Assembly (NCBI GenBank): GCA_963556495.2
Contig: OY747713.1
Span: 43,709,961-43,773,960, forward strand
From: Valencia hispanica
Taxonomy: Eukaryota > Chordata > Actinopteri > Cyprinodontiformes > Valenciidae
Direction of reading: 5' to 3'
DNA length: 64,000 bases
The notes beneath the pieces were generated by a model. The model was not told where the DNA came from. It saw only the letters and a program-made list of their open reading frames with translations, and ran no database searches. Shown here one piece after another: positions 10,371 through 22,630 of the stretch (position 1 is its first letter; every line of letters starts with the position of its first letter). Position numbers and translations under genes: made by a program.

Positions 10371-10780
10371 AGAGGTATGTCCTAAACCTAGTAGGCAATT
10401 TTGGGTTAAATTAATTTATTTGTGAATTTCATACACATTCTGCTTGATCAAATCTGATAGATGTCTACTTAGCGACTTTAAAATGAATCAATTTAACTAA
10501 ACTAAATGGGTTTGGTTTGTCTTAAACATCGAAATTCTTACCATAAAAAGTGTTTTGTCTCTCACATACAACATGTGAGCACTACCAAGATTTGCATGTG
10601 TCATCTCAGTCTGTTTACTTAGAACAGAAATTGTGATCTTTTACAGGTTGATGTCTCTCCATAACCCTCTTAATTAACTTAAAAGATCTTTAAAACTGAG
10701 TCTGATAACATAAGTTAAATTCACATCCAAAGCTTACAGGAAAGTTTAGTACTTGCCAATCCTTTACCAAAAAAACTGTT

Positions 10781-11375
10781 ATGTTTTTAATATAGATGAC
10801 CCAAATGCAGCAAAGTAAAATAAGGATGTTTTAATAATAACAAAGAACTAGGAACAAAACTTACAAACTTCAGGGGAACCAAGGAAACATAGAGACCAGG
10901 AAAACGCAGCAGGAACCGGACAAGAAAGATTGACGATGAACCAGCGAGTAGTGACAGTCAGAGGAAGGCTTAAGTATACTGAGGAGGTGTGTAAGTGGCA
11001 GGGAGAAGGCTAAAAGCTAATTAGGAGAAGCAGTTGCAGGTGAGAGGGAGAGGGAGAGGGAGAGAGCAGGTGGAAACAATCAGTAGCTGGGACAGAAGGC
11101 AGAATGGCTAGGGAAACTGGGAGGAAGACCAGGAGCAAAACATAAGGACTAGACAGAGGATTATACTAAAGAGGAATTAAATCTAACAAAACTAACTGGG
11201 ACTAATAAAGGATAAGTATTAATAGGAACTTGGGAAAATAAATAAGAGATAAACACAGACAATAGCAACAAAACAAGAGAGCACCTGGGGGAAAAGAGGG
11301 TGAGAAAACATAGTGGAAGGAAAAAACTCGAACCCAACACAAACAGGAATAAGGCAAGATATCTCACCTAACTTT
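10781..11375 (-). repeat. Dispersed repeat R1, copy 1
   Basis: This stretch aligns by eye with the reverse complement of 51610-52130. Shared landmarks in the same order are GACCCAAATGCAG, ACCAGCGAGTAGTGA, GAAGCAGTTGCAGGTGAGAG, AACAATCAG (AACGCAATCAG-like in copy 2) and GAACAAAACATAAG. A short GAGAGG tract (11041-11068) is local to this copy. It codes for nothing recognisable. It may be a retroposon or LTR-type tail; the class is unknown. Confidence 0.65.
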
Positions 11376-11537
11376 TTACTACTTCATTAGAGAACTTTAA
11401 ATGAACATAACAGCCAGTTTCGGGTCACAAACAGTTCCACCTACTTGCTATATGCCTCTAGTCCAGTGGTTCTTATGCTGAAAATTTGTAATAATTTATC
11501 TGTATGAACCACAGGCGTCAAAATTCTGCATATAATA

Positions 11538-13159
11538 TACACTACCGTTCAAAAGTTTGGGGTCACATTGAAATGTCCTTATTTTTGAAGGAAAAGCACT
11601 GTACTTTTCAACGAAGATAACTTTAAACTAGTCTTAACTTTAAAGAAATACACTCTATACATTGCTAATGTGGTAAATGACTATTCTAGCTGCAAATGTC
11701 TGGTTTTTGGTGCAATATCTACATAGGTGTATAGAGGCCCATTTCCAGCAACTATCACTCCAGTGTTCTAATGGTACAATGTGTTTGCTCATTGGCTCAG
11801 AAGGCTAATTGATGATTAGAAAACCCTTGTGCAATCATGTTCACACATCTGAAAACAGTTTAGCTCGGTACAGAAGCTACAAAACTGACCTTCCTTTGAG
11901 CAGATTGAGTTTCTGGAGCATCACATTTGTGGGGTCAATTAAACGCTCAAAATGGCCAGAAAAAGAGAACTTTCATCTGAAACTCGACAGTCTATTCTTG
12001 TTCTTAGAAATGAAGGCTATTCCATGTGAGAAATTGCTAAGAAATTAAAGATTTCCTACAACGGTGTGTACTACTCCCTTCAGAGGACAGCACAAACAGG
12101 CTCTAACCAGAGTAGAAAAAGAAGTGGGAGGCCGCGTTGCAGAACTGAGCAAGAAGATAAGTACATTAGAGTCTCTAGTTTGAGAAACAGACGCCTCACA
12201 GGTCCCCAACTGGCATCTTCATTAAATAGTACCCGCAAAACACCAGTGTCAACATCTACAGTGAAGAGGCGGCTGCGGGATTCTGGGCTTCAGGGCAGAG
12301 TGGCAAAGAAAAAGCCATATCTGAGACTGGCCAATAAAAGAAAAAGATTAAGATGAGCAAAAGAACACAGACATTGGACAGAGGAAGACTGGAAAAAAGT
12401 GTTGTGGACGGATGAATCCAAGTTTGAGGTGTTTGGATCACAAAGAAGAACGTTTGTGAGACGCAGAACAACTGAAAAGATGCTGGATGAATGCCTGACG
12501 CCATCTGTTAAGCATGGTGGAGGTAATGTGATGGTCTGGGGTTGCTTTGGTGCTGGTAAGGTGGGAGATTTGTACAGGGTAAAAGGGATTCTGAATAAGG
12601 AAGGCTATCACTCCATTTTGCAACGCCATGCCATACCCAGTGGACAGCGCTTGATTGGAGCCAATTTCATCCTACAACAGGACAATGACCCAAAACAGAC
12701 CTCCAAATTGTGCAAGAACTATTTAGAGAAGAAGCAGGCAGCTGGTATTCTATCGGTAATGGAGTGGCCAGCGCAGTCACCAGATTTGAACCCCAATGAG
12801 CTGTTGTGGGAGCAGCTTGACCATATGGTACGCAAGAAGTGCCCATCCAACCAATCCAAATTGTGGGAGCTGCTTCTAGAAGCGTAGGGTGCAATTTCTC
12901 CAGATTACCTCAACAAATTAACAGCTAGAATGCCAAAGGTCTGCAATGCTGTAATTGCTGCAAATGGAGGATTCCTTGACGAAAGCAAAGTTTGATGTAA
13001 AAAAAATCTTATTTCAAATACAAATCATTATTTCTAACCTTGTCAATGTCTTGACTCTATTTTCTATTCATTTCACAACGTATGGTGGTGAATAAGTGTG
13101 ACTTTTCATGGAAAACACAAAATTGTTTGGGTGACCCCAAACTTTTGAACGGTAGTGTA
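11538..13159 (+). mobile_element. Tc1-like transposon, structurally complete
   Basis: Terminal inverted repeats CACTACCGTTCAAAAGTTTG are identical at both ends (11540 onward, and complement ending at 13157), with TA on each side. The total of 1618 bp fits a full-length Tc1-like element. One transposase gene lies inside on the plus strand. The element has no internal insertion. Confidence 0.92.
11952..12995 (+). pseudogene. Tc1-like transposase, full length with three in-frame stops
   Basis: A single frame runs 348 codons from ATG (M-A-R-K-R-E-L-S-S-E-T-R) to TGA, the usual length. The N-terminal helix-turn-helix region is followed by K-R-S-G-R-P-R (AT-hook-like) and W-T-D-E-S-K-F with the first catalytic Asp. 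Then come Q-Q-D-N-D-P-K with the second and S-P-D-L-N-P-N-E-L-L-W-E with the Glu, the DD34E triad. There are no frameshifts. Three internal stops remain: TGA at 12027-12029, TGA at 12354-12356 and TAG at 12885-12887. All three sit where the family has Arg or Trp, so single C-to-T or G-to-A transitions explain them. The copy is therefore inactive, but only lightly damaged. Confidence 0.92.
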
Positions 13160-16100
13160 CTTATCGGAAAAGATTAATAAAATGAGCTTTAACAATTAGT
13201 TGCAGCTCACTTTATTGTTTTAAGTCTTAACACTATTTCCAAGTTCAGTTTATTAAGTCAATTGGTAACATTTAATCAAAACTGCTCAGTCTGTGTGATG
13301 CTCAGAACAGAAAAAGTTCAAATGATTTACTGGGATGTGCATTTTTAAACTAAACTGTAACATTCAAAACTTTTTTAACTGTAAACATTGGTTACTTGTT
13401 AGCTTCATCAGCTTCTTCCTTTTCAAAAAGGTAGGCTAGATAACTTCTGTGCCTATGTCACCTTCACCATTTTTCCTTGTCACAAGGTTCTCTAGAGCCC
13501 TATGAAATCACTTTATTTTACAAATTCTGATCCAGATCACTACAGGAACAGCATTAAATTGTGTATTCGCAGTTCTTTGCTAAACTCCGCGATTCCATCC
13601 ACCTTTCCCACACTGTGGACTTCATAGAGCCCTACTTTGTCCGTCAGCTCTGTCTGTAGACTGCTCCTTCTCCGGGGTTGAACAGGGAGCCTGTTGATCA
13701 CCTAGTGACTGGAGGCTTGATCATTGTTCAGGCATGAATCAAGACAAAAATGTCTTCCTCTCCCCTCCCAATAATGTAATTATTATAATTTTAAAAAGGG
13801 ATGGATAAAAATGGATTATGACCTAATTTTTGGGCCACGTCAGTCAAAATGACAGTCAACTAATTTTTTTTTAGCATATATCACTTGTGGAAGGAATGTC
13901 AAGTGATATGAGAGTAAAGGTGGCAGGCAAGCGAGGGGACCAGTGTCACACTGTACCGGTTCCCAGTGTCACAATCAGGTTCTACATGCATAGACTATGA
14001 CCTCACTGGGGGGTAAACCTAAGCTAGTATGTGATGTTAAGAAGTACCAGCTACATATATAGTTTCCTTAACTGACCATATAAAGCTTTGGCTTTGGAAC
14101 CCAGGTCCTGGAAGCTCTCTAGACTGGCCTGGACTGTCTCCTATTCCAAGGTTGCTCATGGACAAAGGCGTCAGGCAGATTTGAGTATTCATACAGGCCC
14201 CAGCTGAGCGCCTTGATGTTGGGGTTCTCTTCAGTGAGTGAAATGGTCGCCTTTTCAAAGCTTTAAGTCTGAAGAGGGAAGATTATGAACTTCAAGATTA
14301 TCTTCTTTCTAAGGGTCAAGTAGGTTATTTGGCTCTAGAATAATTTTGTTGGCTGACCGAAAAGTTGGGCAGCAGCTTAAATATCAGGATGCCAAAACGC
14401 GACCAGGGGGCGGGGACTGCTAAAGAAAAAAGATTGGATTTCAGGAGATTTTTTTAAAGCTGCCCAATGTTTGAACATTATTTATCAGCACTGATAAATT
14501 GTTCCAGCGAGTGGGTCCAACCACTAAAGGTCATGGGACATGCAAGAGCACTTGGTTGGTAACCCTAAGTGCAGTCATGCATTAGATTGTGCCTAATGTT
14601 TTATTGATTCAATTGCTTTTGATCAATTTAGACAGTTGATTTTAAAATTCCAACCAACTTATCATGCATGTAGTGGCACCAGTCAATCCAAACTGCAGTT
14701 GACAGATGGAGCTATGTTACCCAAATCCAAAACCTTCACTACCTAGATAAAATGAATCTGTGGTAGGCCATCTAAACATTCCGTAAAATCATCCAAAAGC
14801 TATTTTCAACACACAGCTTAGGCTGAAATCAGGACTCTTTTTGTGGGGGGGCATCAGGGCTACTCATTGTTCCACCATGTTCCCCAGCGCAGGGTTGAGT
14901 CATTTACAGTGAAACATACCAAATAACAAAACAAGCAATCTCAACATAGTCATTTCAATTTGATGGCAGACAGCTGCTGCAATGAAATCATCAAGACTAA
15001 ACTAAGTTTGTTTCCCTTTAAATCATATTCACTGGAAGGGAATATTTCTTTAAGTTAAAAAAAATACCTAAAAAATACTGCAGATGTAATTTAAAACGTG
15101 AAAGAAATAAAACAAAGAACTGCAGAGGGTGAACTTTTGGTCGAGAGAGAATACATGGTAGGCAGAAGATGAAAGCAATCCTTAGGTTTTGTTTGTCTTG
15201 GAGCAATAAAGGCCTGCAGTGTTATTTACCTTGTGTGTGGAAGGTTTTTGAGCCTTCACCTTCATATACTCCATCCCGTTTTAAGTAAAGACTTCAAATA
15301 GTAGCTTTGTGGTCTAAAAATAACCTTGTACTTTAGCTTACATTATGAGATAAAGCATTAAGCTAACAATTTTTCAGTAAAGAAATCAAGTTTTCACGTT
15401 TACTGAAATAAATGATGGCGCACCAGCATTGGTATAGAGAGATTATTCATAATTCAGTTTTAACTAATCTTACGTGGCAATGGGACTAATAAATACCTTT
15501 ATGATGTTTAAAGGATGACAGCATATTCATTTTAGCAGTGCTGGAGTGTTACAATAATTTAATGTCTTATTATTATTTTTTTTTTTTTTTACAAAACATT
15601 TAGTTTAAACCAATAAACATGTTTATGTAACATTAATAACTACTGTTGACCTATGGAACACATAAAGACTTATTTTTATACCATACCTTTTAGTTGTGTT
15701 CTTACCTAAGGGTTAAAACTTTGATGTGACTGAAACCTCATTTTGCCATGATCTCACAGTCATGGAAGAATAGGCTTTATGAATGCCATGTGTCAAGTAA
15801 CTTCAGGCGAAGCGAGACAGTTACTATAGTTTTATTATAGAACAAGCAACAAGCGCTCAGATGCAGAACCTGGAGCAGGCTAGCAAACCGACTGGAGAAG
15901 CAGACAAGACAGATCTGAGACAATCAGGAGCTGGCAGGCTTGGCGTGACAACTCTGATTAGGAGAGAGCTCTGATCGGAGGTAAGGTGAGTGAAGGCTCT
16001 TTAAATATGGAGACCCGACCAATGAAATCTGGCACAGGTGGAAATGGTTGTAACAGATTGTTTCCTGACAACATGTGAGTTTTTTGTTTAGGGTTTTAAT

Positions 16101-16376
16101 GAAAAGGTTGCTTTTGGGGTACAAATTTGTGGTGTGGTTTGGTTTAGTTCTGCTAGGCTGCAAATGGAAAGTTCAATTCTGATAGCAGATAACTTATTGT
16201 AGAAGCAGGTGGACAATCCACAGGTACAGGGGTAGAAGAAGATGGGGAGCCACATATGGCTATTTTCCACTAGCACCTACTGAGCGTAGCTTCAATGATT
16301 TTCCACTGGTATCAGCTAAGTGGTACCAGCCCCTTTTTTAGAACCTACTTTGCTGAGGTTGGTGTTGTCTGTTGGA
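13160..16376. other. Long stretch without a recognised gene
   Basis: No coding family is recognised. A possible small inverted-repeat element lies at about 13493-13642 (GAGCCCTATGAAATCAC against the complement of GTGGACTTCATAGAGCCC). A poly-T run is at about 15579-15592. Around 15830-16060 there is a sequence with CAGATGCAGAACCTGG that vaguely recalls repeat R1 but does not align well. Confidence 0.45.
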
Positions 16377-17850
16377 ACAGCAGTTTATATACAGCTGAGG
16401 GGAAGAGATTAGATCAGCTCACCAAGAAGGTCAGCTCTGTTCTAGGATACCGCCTTGATTCAGTGCAGGTGGTGGGTGACAGACGGACTCTGGCCAAAAT
16501 AACATCACTGCTGGACAGTCACTGCGTGTACATGCAGGAAGAGAAATCCAAATTATTGCTTTAGTCTGACTTTTGAAATGCATGTATACACCGTAGTTGG
16601 GTTGAAGTCGGACCAAACTGGTATTCTCTTAATCAGACTAACACACCCAGATAAGGCGTTTAGGAAACCAAATTTCTCTGCATGCAAACACCAGAACAGC
16701 TTAGCCGAGCTATTGGCAGTCCAGGCACTCCCATGTGAGGAGACCGTGGAAATAACACCGGAACGAGCAGCAACAACGTGTTTGTCACAATCAACACTGC
16801 ATAGTACTTACTGCACTGCAGCACTATTGTCGTCCATTCCTTTGCTCATTGTACATATCCTGCTTTTACTCCATCTGCTTCACTGCTGCATCATCTGTTT
16901 ACTATCTGTGTGACGCTCTAGGCCAACCAGAAAAATGCCAATGTGAAAGGGCACATGTCGGCACCTACCATCCTGGCGAACTGACTTCATTCAATAATTC
17001 GATTTTCTGAATGACATGTAAACTGGGATAAAAGCTCCCGTCTGGTTAAGCTATTAGCCCGATTTTTTCCAAAAGTTCAATATAGATGTGAATGTGAACA
17101 TACTGACTGTCTCCCACCCTATGCATGAAGCTGTTGCTGAGCTAGAGAGCTCCTTCAGCGACAGACTGCAGCTAGGTCCATGAAGGAACGTTATCCTAGG
17201 TCCTTTCTCCCAACAGCTATTATACATTATAATCATCACTCCTCCCAACAAACTCAATAAATGTTTATAAATGCAATGAAGCTCGCCATCAAAGAAGGAA
17301 ATAGAACTACTGCACGTAAGCTTGGCATTAATTAATAGATGGTAAGAATACTTTTCTGGTAGGTTAAATGTATGTTTTAGTTTCTAACCAGGCATGTTGC
17401 TGTTGTGTTATGTTGATGCCATACTGCCAAAAAAAGCATGCCCTAAATTAAAACTAAAAAAATCTTCAGTATACCGTCTTTTTGTGTAAACGCAGTATCT
17501 CATGTTACAACATGAAAACCTGTGACTTATATTCAAGTGAGGCCTATATATATATATATATATATATAAATACATTTTTTTTCTTTTAAAATTTTGCTGG
17601 TGCAGCCTATACTCAGGTGTGCTCAATAGTTAGAAAATTATATTTTTTTATTTATCCTCCAATCCGAGTATGCCATTTTTAACTGCACAGTGCTTTAGTT
17701 TTGTAATTTTGTCCTTAATATACATATATTATTCTTAATTCTGTTTTTTAAATATTTTTCTTGAGTGAATCTAATGCTTTGATTATCTGTCATTTTGCTG
17801 CTGTTACAGCTGAATTTGCCCTCTGACAATAAAGGAGGATTCTATTGTAT
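16377..17850 (+). mobile_element. Non-LTR retrotransposon 3' fragment (CR1/L2-type C-terminus and tail)
   Basis: The frame starting at 16385 reads L-Y-T-A-E-G-K-R-L-D-Q-L-T-K-K and G-Y-R-L-D-S-V-Q-V-V-G-D-R-R-T-L-A-K, which matches the extreme C-terminus that follows RT in a common fish LINE family. At 17120-17250 the next block appears (H-E-A-V-A-E-L-E-S-S-F-S-D-R-L), broken by a stop and frameshift. The 3' tail near 17805-17850 (AATTTGCCCTCTGACAATAAAGGA) is a degraded AATTTCCC..AATAAAG terminus. Intervening sequence is not all explained and includes a TA microsatellite. Only the last part of the element is present. Confidence 0.6.
17544..17571. repeat. (TA)n microsatellite
   Basis: About 13 TA units lie within the LINE 3' fragment region. 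Confidence 0.9.
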
Positions 17851-17989
17851 TCCAAGCTGAGTTGGGCTGAAAACGTGACATTAGAATACTACTTCTCTGC
17901 TCGCAACTTTTTCTGGCTCTCATCTTCTTTGAGTAAGATAACAAGCCACAGACTGAGCAGACAGTTTTACATCGCTTCCATGTACTCAA

Positions 17990-18090
17990 TCCGTTATCTG
18001 TATTCGATGGGGGTGGTTCCTATCTCCTGTAGTCCTGTCCAGGGGTACACCCTGGACAGGTCGCCAGTCCATTGCAGGGCACCATGTCCT
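17990..18090 (-). mobile_element. SINE/LINE tail fragment
   Basis: The phrase GGGGTACACCCTGGACAGGT followed by CGCCAGTCCATTGCAGGGCA is the same conserved block seen in the longer SINE at 31776-32142. Only about 100 bp survive and the tRNA-like head is missing. Confidence 0.6.
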
Positions 18091-18893
18091 CCATTGTTGA
18101 ATTTCTTTGTGTTGCATACAGTTCACGTTGCACTACGTTTCAGACTCTGAGGCTGCCAAACTATATGACTACCCCATCCGCTAGGGGTGTTACTCAATTG
18201 TAATGGAAAACCACACGGACTGTGTAGCGTAGATCTTAGTTGAAAGGTCTGGCTATGCTGCACATACATTTCACTGTTAACACTGAACATTGTTGGATGC
18301 ACTTTCTGAAGAAAATGAATGTGACCCAATAAACTGTTTCTAATATTTTCCATCATGACAAAAAAAGATAAGATATGACATGTCCATGATATATGCACAT
18401 CAGTTGATGTAGATATAAAATGACTGAGATGTATTCAATGCAAATCGGGTGAATAATTTGGGCAATTTCAATTTAAGGGAAAGCTAATTACACCACCTAA
18501 GCTTAAACCATACAATTTCGAAAATCGTATGTCCTTTAAATGTGATTAAGCATGCATTACCAAAATCTAATCAAGCAAGAAAAAGTACAACTTTTAGATT
18601 GTAAATTCGATGTTGACCTCGTTCACTGTATTGCATTGGCTACACACTGGCTACATTACAACAGAGTGAGTGAATAAATCTCAAAAGAAATCTCCGGTTC
18701 CAGATGTTATATACTAGGCATATTATATTCTATACATCATATATTCATTCTTTTTTTTTCATTCAATCTACCGGTATCTATCAATCCATCTATGTGTATA
18801 AATATATATTTTGGGTCAGTAAATATATTAGGTATTATACTATTGTTATATCATATTATATATTACATTATAGTCACATCATATTCAATATTA
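18091..18893. other. No recognised gene; AT-rich
   Basis: I see no coding similarity. The region grades into very AT-rich sequence from about 18700. Confidence 0.5.
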
Positions 18894-19165
18894 AGGTTTA
18901 GCTATTTAATATATTGTTAATAACATTAGGCTATAAATTATAGTTACACTCTATTCTATATTAAGCTTAGGTTATATGATATTCTATGTAAGTTATATTA
19001 TAGTTATATTCAGTATTAGGCTTTAGCTATATAATATATTGTTAAATAACATTAGGCTATAAATTATAGTTACACTCTATTCTATACTAGGCTTAGGCTA
19101 TATGAAATTCTATGTAAGTTATATTATAGGTATATTATATTCAGTATTGGGCTTTAGCTATATAC
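18894..19165. repeat. AT-rich tandem duplication, unit about 125-130 bp
   Basis: Two near-identical units begin at 18894 and 19019, each holding TTTAGCTAT..AATATATTGTTAA, CATTAGGCTATAAATTATAG, TTACACTCTATTCTATA and TCTATGTAAGTTATATTATAG. A third partial unit (GGGCTTTAGCTATATA) starts near 19147. Confidence 0.85.
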
Positions 19166-19450
19166 TGTATATATCTACAGCACGTCCAATCAAAAGTGTA
19201 GATATGTCCTGCTATGTTTTATACCATTTAATTGAAAGACTAAGCTAAGTCATGTTCGTTTCCTTGTATTTTTATTGGGTGGGAAGGCACTCTGTTTGGG
19301 TGGGCATTGCCCACCCTTGCCCACCCGTAGAGCCGACCCTGTCTCCACGATCCTTCTGTGCAGTGCATTCAACCAAATCAGGCAGAAACAGTCTCACTCA
19401 AATTGCCTGATGACAGTTCTAAATTATTGCGCTGGCTCAAACACTAGACG

Positions 19451-19464
19451 GTAACCATGGCAAC
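19451..19464. promoter_or_regulatory. RFX X-box motif (first)
   Basis: GTAACCATGGCAAC fits the RFX consensus GTNRCC-N(0-3)-RGYAAC exactly with a 2-bp spacer, and is nearly palindromic. RFX factors use such sites in promoters of ciliary genes. It lies 56 bp upstream of an ATG. Confidence 0.5.
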
Positions 19465-19519
19465 GGAGACTCAACGTCATTTCACAGTTGACTCATCGCA
19501 ACAGCAAGACAGACAGAAC

Positions 19520-19553
19520 ATGAGTGATTTTATAATTTCTTTTAACTTATTTG
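19520..19553 (+). CDS. Candidate short first coding exon (MSDFIISFNLF) with splice donor
   Basis: An ATG at 19520 opens 11 codons (M-S-D-F-I-I-S-F-N-L-F) and then meets a consensus donor, G|GTGAGT, at 19554-19559. Without splicing the frame would stop after 25 codons. It lies between two X-box motifs, so it could be exon 1 of a cilium-related host gene on the plus strand. I do not recognise the protein and see no second exon. The call is inferential; chance occurrence is quite possible. Confidence 0.22.
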
Positions 19554-19655
19554 GTGAGTTTGAGAACATTAACATAATACTTTGTATCACGTAACATAAG
19601 GTAAAGGCACAATCTCATCACTGATCAACTGCTGCGTTCGGGTCACTGTGGCCAC

Positions 19656-19668
19656 GTTGCTTGGCAAC
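19656..19668. promoter_or_regulatory. RFX X-box motif (second)
   Basis: GTTGCTTGGCAAC is an X-box with a 1-bp spacer (GTTGCT-T-GGCAAC), about 190 bp from the first one. The surroundings are somewhat richer in CG dinucleotides than neighbouring DNA, by eye. Confidence 0.45.
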
Positions 19669-20368
19669 GTCTGTATACGGGAGATATTAAACAGTGCGCT
19701 CGACTTATAAAAAAAAAAACCTCACAATTTTAACGCTTAAAGTAGTATTAATTGATTAAATGCTTCTCTCTTTCATAAGTGACCATGGTATAAGACTTTG
19801 CGGAAGCAACCGTCCAACGCGGTTCATGCCTCCGCGTCATCCATTAATTTCTGATAATGGACACCTCGTCGGGCATTATCCCTTACTTAACTTCTGCTAG
19901 TGAAGGCTATTGGTCAAACAGCCTCTAGCCTATTCATTAGCTTCAGTAGCTATAAAGAAAACTGAACACTTACTAGTCACTGACAAACAAATGGTTGAAT
20001 TCAAGAGCCACTCAATGATTATTATGGAAAAGTCATTAATTCGTCTGAAATAAACCAGTAGTGGGCCACAAAGTCATTACTAGTGTTGTAGTTCTCGAGA
20101 CCGGTCTCGAGATCACTATTTCGTTGTCTTGGTCTTGTCTCTGAATCGACTTCATTTGGTCTCGGTCTTGTGTTGGTCTCGGCCATGGTGTTCTCGAGGG
20201 GATTTGTGCATAAACCAAGCCATTCATGCTCTGCTTGCCACAAAATCTTACCATAATGCAGAACTACTATGTACTACGCCCTTCTTCAAATCCAACCAAT
20301 AAGATGTATCGATTTTAAAAACATGTTACATTGTTTTCTTAACCGCTCCTTCCCCACGTACCACGAGT

Positions 20369-20370
<2 letters not shown>
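19669..20370. repeat. Mostly unrecognised; contains a CTCGAGACC-type fish repeat
   Basis: At 20083-20215 lies TAGTGTTGTAGTTCTCGAGACCGG and following TTGGTCTCGG repeats, a phrase common in fish genomes. Its class is unclear. Outside this block nothing is recognised. Confidence 0.45.

Positions 20371-20432
<62 letters not shown>
20371..20432. repeat. (CA)n microsatellite
   Basis: About 30 uninterrupted CA units. Confidence 0.97.
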
Positions 20433-20435
<3 letters not shown>

Positions 20436-21199
20436 GTGGCTTCACGCACAGTCAGGAAGAGTCAGAGATGTCAGCTAATTCAAACTGAGCTTGTGTGCCA
20501 GGTGACACAAAAAAAAGCATTCCGCTAAATGTCGGTTTTGCAACATAAAGTTAACAGAGACTGCTGGGACTACGTCAACTTTTATTAGGCACCTGGAGAG
20601 GAAGCACAAGGAGAGGTAAGTTAAGCTAAGACTCAGGACTAACCATTCTCTTTTCTTTAAACTCTGCAGACAAAAATATCACCAAACCCATCACTACCAA
20701 AATTCCATGTAATTCAGCACTATTATTGTAAAAATGTTGTGCATGCACGGTACAGTTTGTTTTAGGAAAATATTTCAGTTGTTTGCTACCATCTGCTGAC
20801 ATATAACTATGATTAGCACTAGCGTAACCGCAGATACCCTTATTATGGCAGTGGTTGTAAGATATAATAGCACTGCAATGCATAGACTTAAATCGTAAAA
20901 TTGTATTGCAACTATGCTTCTGTCCTTGTTATGCTTATGTATGCAACTAATATATTAGACTAATTTATCATTCTCATTTCTGGCTACAGTGCATTCCAAG
21001 ACTTTAATGATCTGTTAATGGTGTACTACAGTGTGCGATTTGTGAAAAAAGCAGAGGGGGGGATATTTTCTTAAAAACTTTTTAAAACTTAACTTAACTA
21101 GTCATGACAACATAATGGCAAACCCATGTGTGATGTGATGTGTGCCACTGTGAGATGAATTTGGATTATGCAGCCATGACAATCCTTATAAGCAAAACC
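20433..21199. other. No recognised gene
   Basis: Only short open frames and AT-rich sequence; a G-run (GAGGGGGGG) is at about 21053. Confidence 0.5.
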
Positions 21200-21202
21200 A
21201 GT

Positions 21203-21741
21203 TATTTAAAGCTACATTGTGTATTTTCTTGAGTTAATTCTTAGCAAAAACCCATTTGTTCTTTCAAAAATATGTGCTCATAGATGTGTAATTACTTCCA
21301 CCTACTAATGAAAGTATTTTTGTAAGTGTAGAATCTGCTATTCAGAATACATACAAGCGAGTCGCTCGAATGGCTGAATCCATGTTGAGCCTCCATCTTT
21401 GAAATACATTCGCCAACGAGGGACATTCCTGGAAATTCTAGCTCCACCTTTCGCAATTTGGCAGTTGCACCGTTCCGAATGCCAGAGGGAGACTGTCTAC
21501 TCGTGATGCGGCATACGTCTGACTATATAACTAAATGCAATGTAGTTTTCTAAAGTAACCTCATCACTGGAAGGAACACTGGACGAAGTCGTAGTACTGG
21601 AAGCCATGTTAACTCTGGCGTGAAACGGCCACCGTAGGAGTTAAAACGCGCTCGGAATGGGGGGGTGAGAGGTGGGCCTAGAACGTAATATTCAGGTGGT
21701 TGTCATATTGAATTTCACCGCTAGATGGGAGAAGATCTTAC
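21203..21741. mobile_element. Fish MITE, right end replaced by a SINE
   Basis: The left end TTTAAAGCTACATTGTGTATTTTC and the right-end phrase CACCGCTAGATGGGAGAAGATC fit a widespread fish MITE. The expected final bases of the right terminus are missing where the SINE head begins (about 21742). It is non-coding. Confidence 0.5.
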
Positions 21742-22262
21742 ACGGTGCACGGTGGCACAGCTGGTAGAGCAGCTCACCTCACAGCATGAAGGTCCTGGGT
21801 TCAATTACCGCTGGGGACGCTGTGGGTGCTGAGGGTGTGTTTGTTCCCCCGCATCATCGGCACCCACACCCTGGGTGGGGTTGGCGAAAGAGCCTTCCTG
21901 TGTGGAGTTTGCATTTTCTCCCCGTGTTCCCTTGAGCAGCTGATGTGAGCTACTCCCACGAAAAAACATGCACTAGTCCTGAGGCTATATACTCCCTTCT
22001 CCTGGCCGGCCGGGGCGCCTGAGGGGATGGGGAGGATCTGGCTGGAATAACGTGATCCTTCCACGCGCTACGTCCAGCCGGGGAAACCCCACCCTGTCAG
22101 ATGAAAAGAAGGGCCTGCTCACTGCCCAAGCATGAAGGAGGCTTGGGTTTCAGCAGAGGGAGAGCGAAACCCCAGGACTGGAACTACATAGAAGCACTGG
22201 GGGATAAATAATGGGAAAAAACCGTGGGATAAAGAAATCTTGAAAAAATAAAAAAATGTTAG
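21742..22262 (+). mobile_element. tRNA-derived SINE with V-SINE-like core
   Basis: The head resembles a tRNA with box A (TGGCACAGCTGG) and box B (GGGTTCAATTAC). A conserved core follows (GTGTGGAGTTTGCATTTTCT). The body has the GGCCGGCCGGGGCGCC and AAACCCCACCCTGTCAG blocks seen in SINEs of percomorph fish. It ends in an A-rich tail (GAAAAAATAAAAAAATG). The internal pol III promoter is recognisable, so transcription is plausible but untested. Confidence 0.72.
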
Positions 22263-22380
22263 CAAAAAGTTTTCCTCGAACTTGCTGCAACTAGCTGTCT
22301 GAGACGTTCAGACTTGACCTGCAATCGGTTCATTGGATAAACGCATTCCCAATTCCCAAGAGGCTTTGCTCCGTTCTACA

Positions 22381-22484
22381 TTATATATATATCTCTATAT
22401 ATATATAGATATATATATATCTCTATATATATATAGATATATATATCTATATATATATATAGATATATCTATCTATATATATAT

Positions 22485-22525
<41 letters not shown>

Positions 22526-22539
22526 TATATATATATATA

Positions 22540-22630
<91 letters not shown>

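Noticed and set aside
13493..13642. Small MITE with GAGCCCTATGAA ends
   Set aside because: The mirrored ends are only about 15 bp with mismatches and no target duplication is evident; kept only as a possibility in the region description.
15830..16060. Third copy of repeat R1
   Set aside because: Only a few short words are shared and their order does not hold up.
21742..21810. tRNA gene
   Set aside because: Boxes A and B are present, but they form the head of a SINE with the typical core and A-rich tail; no cloverleaf end is seen.
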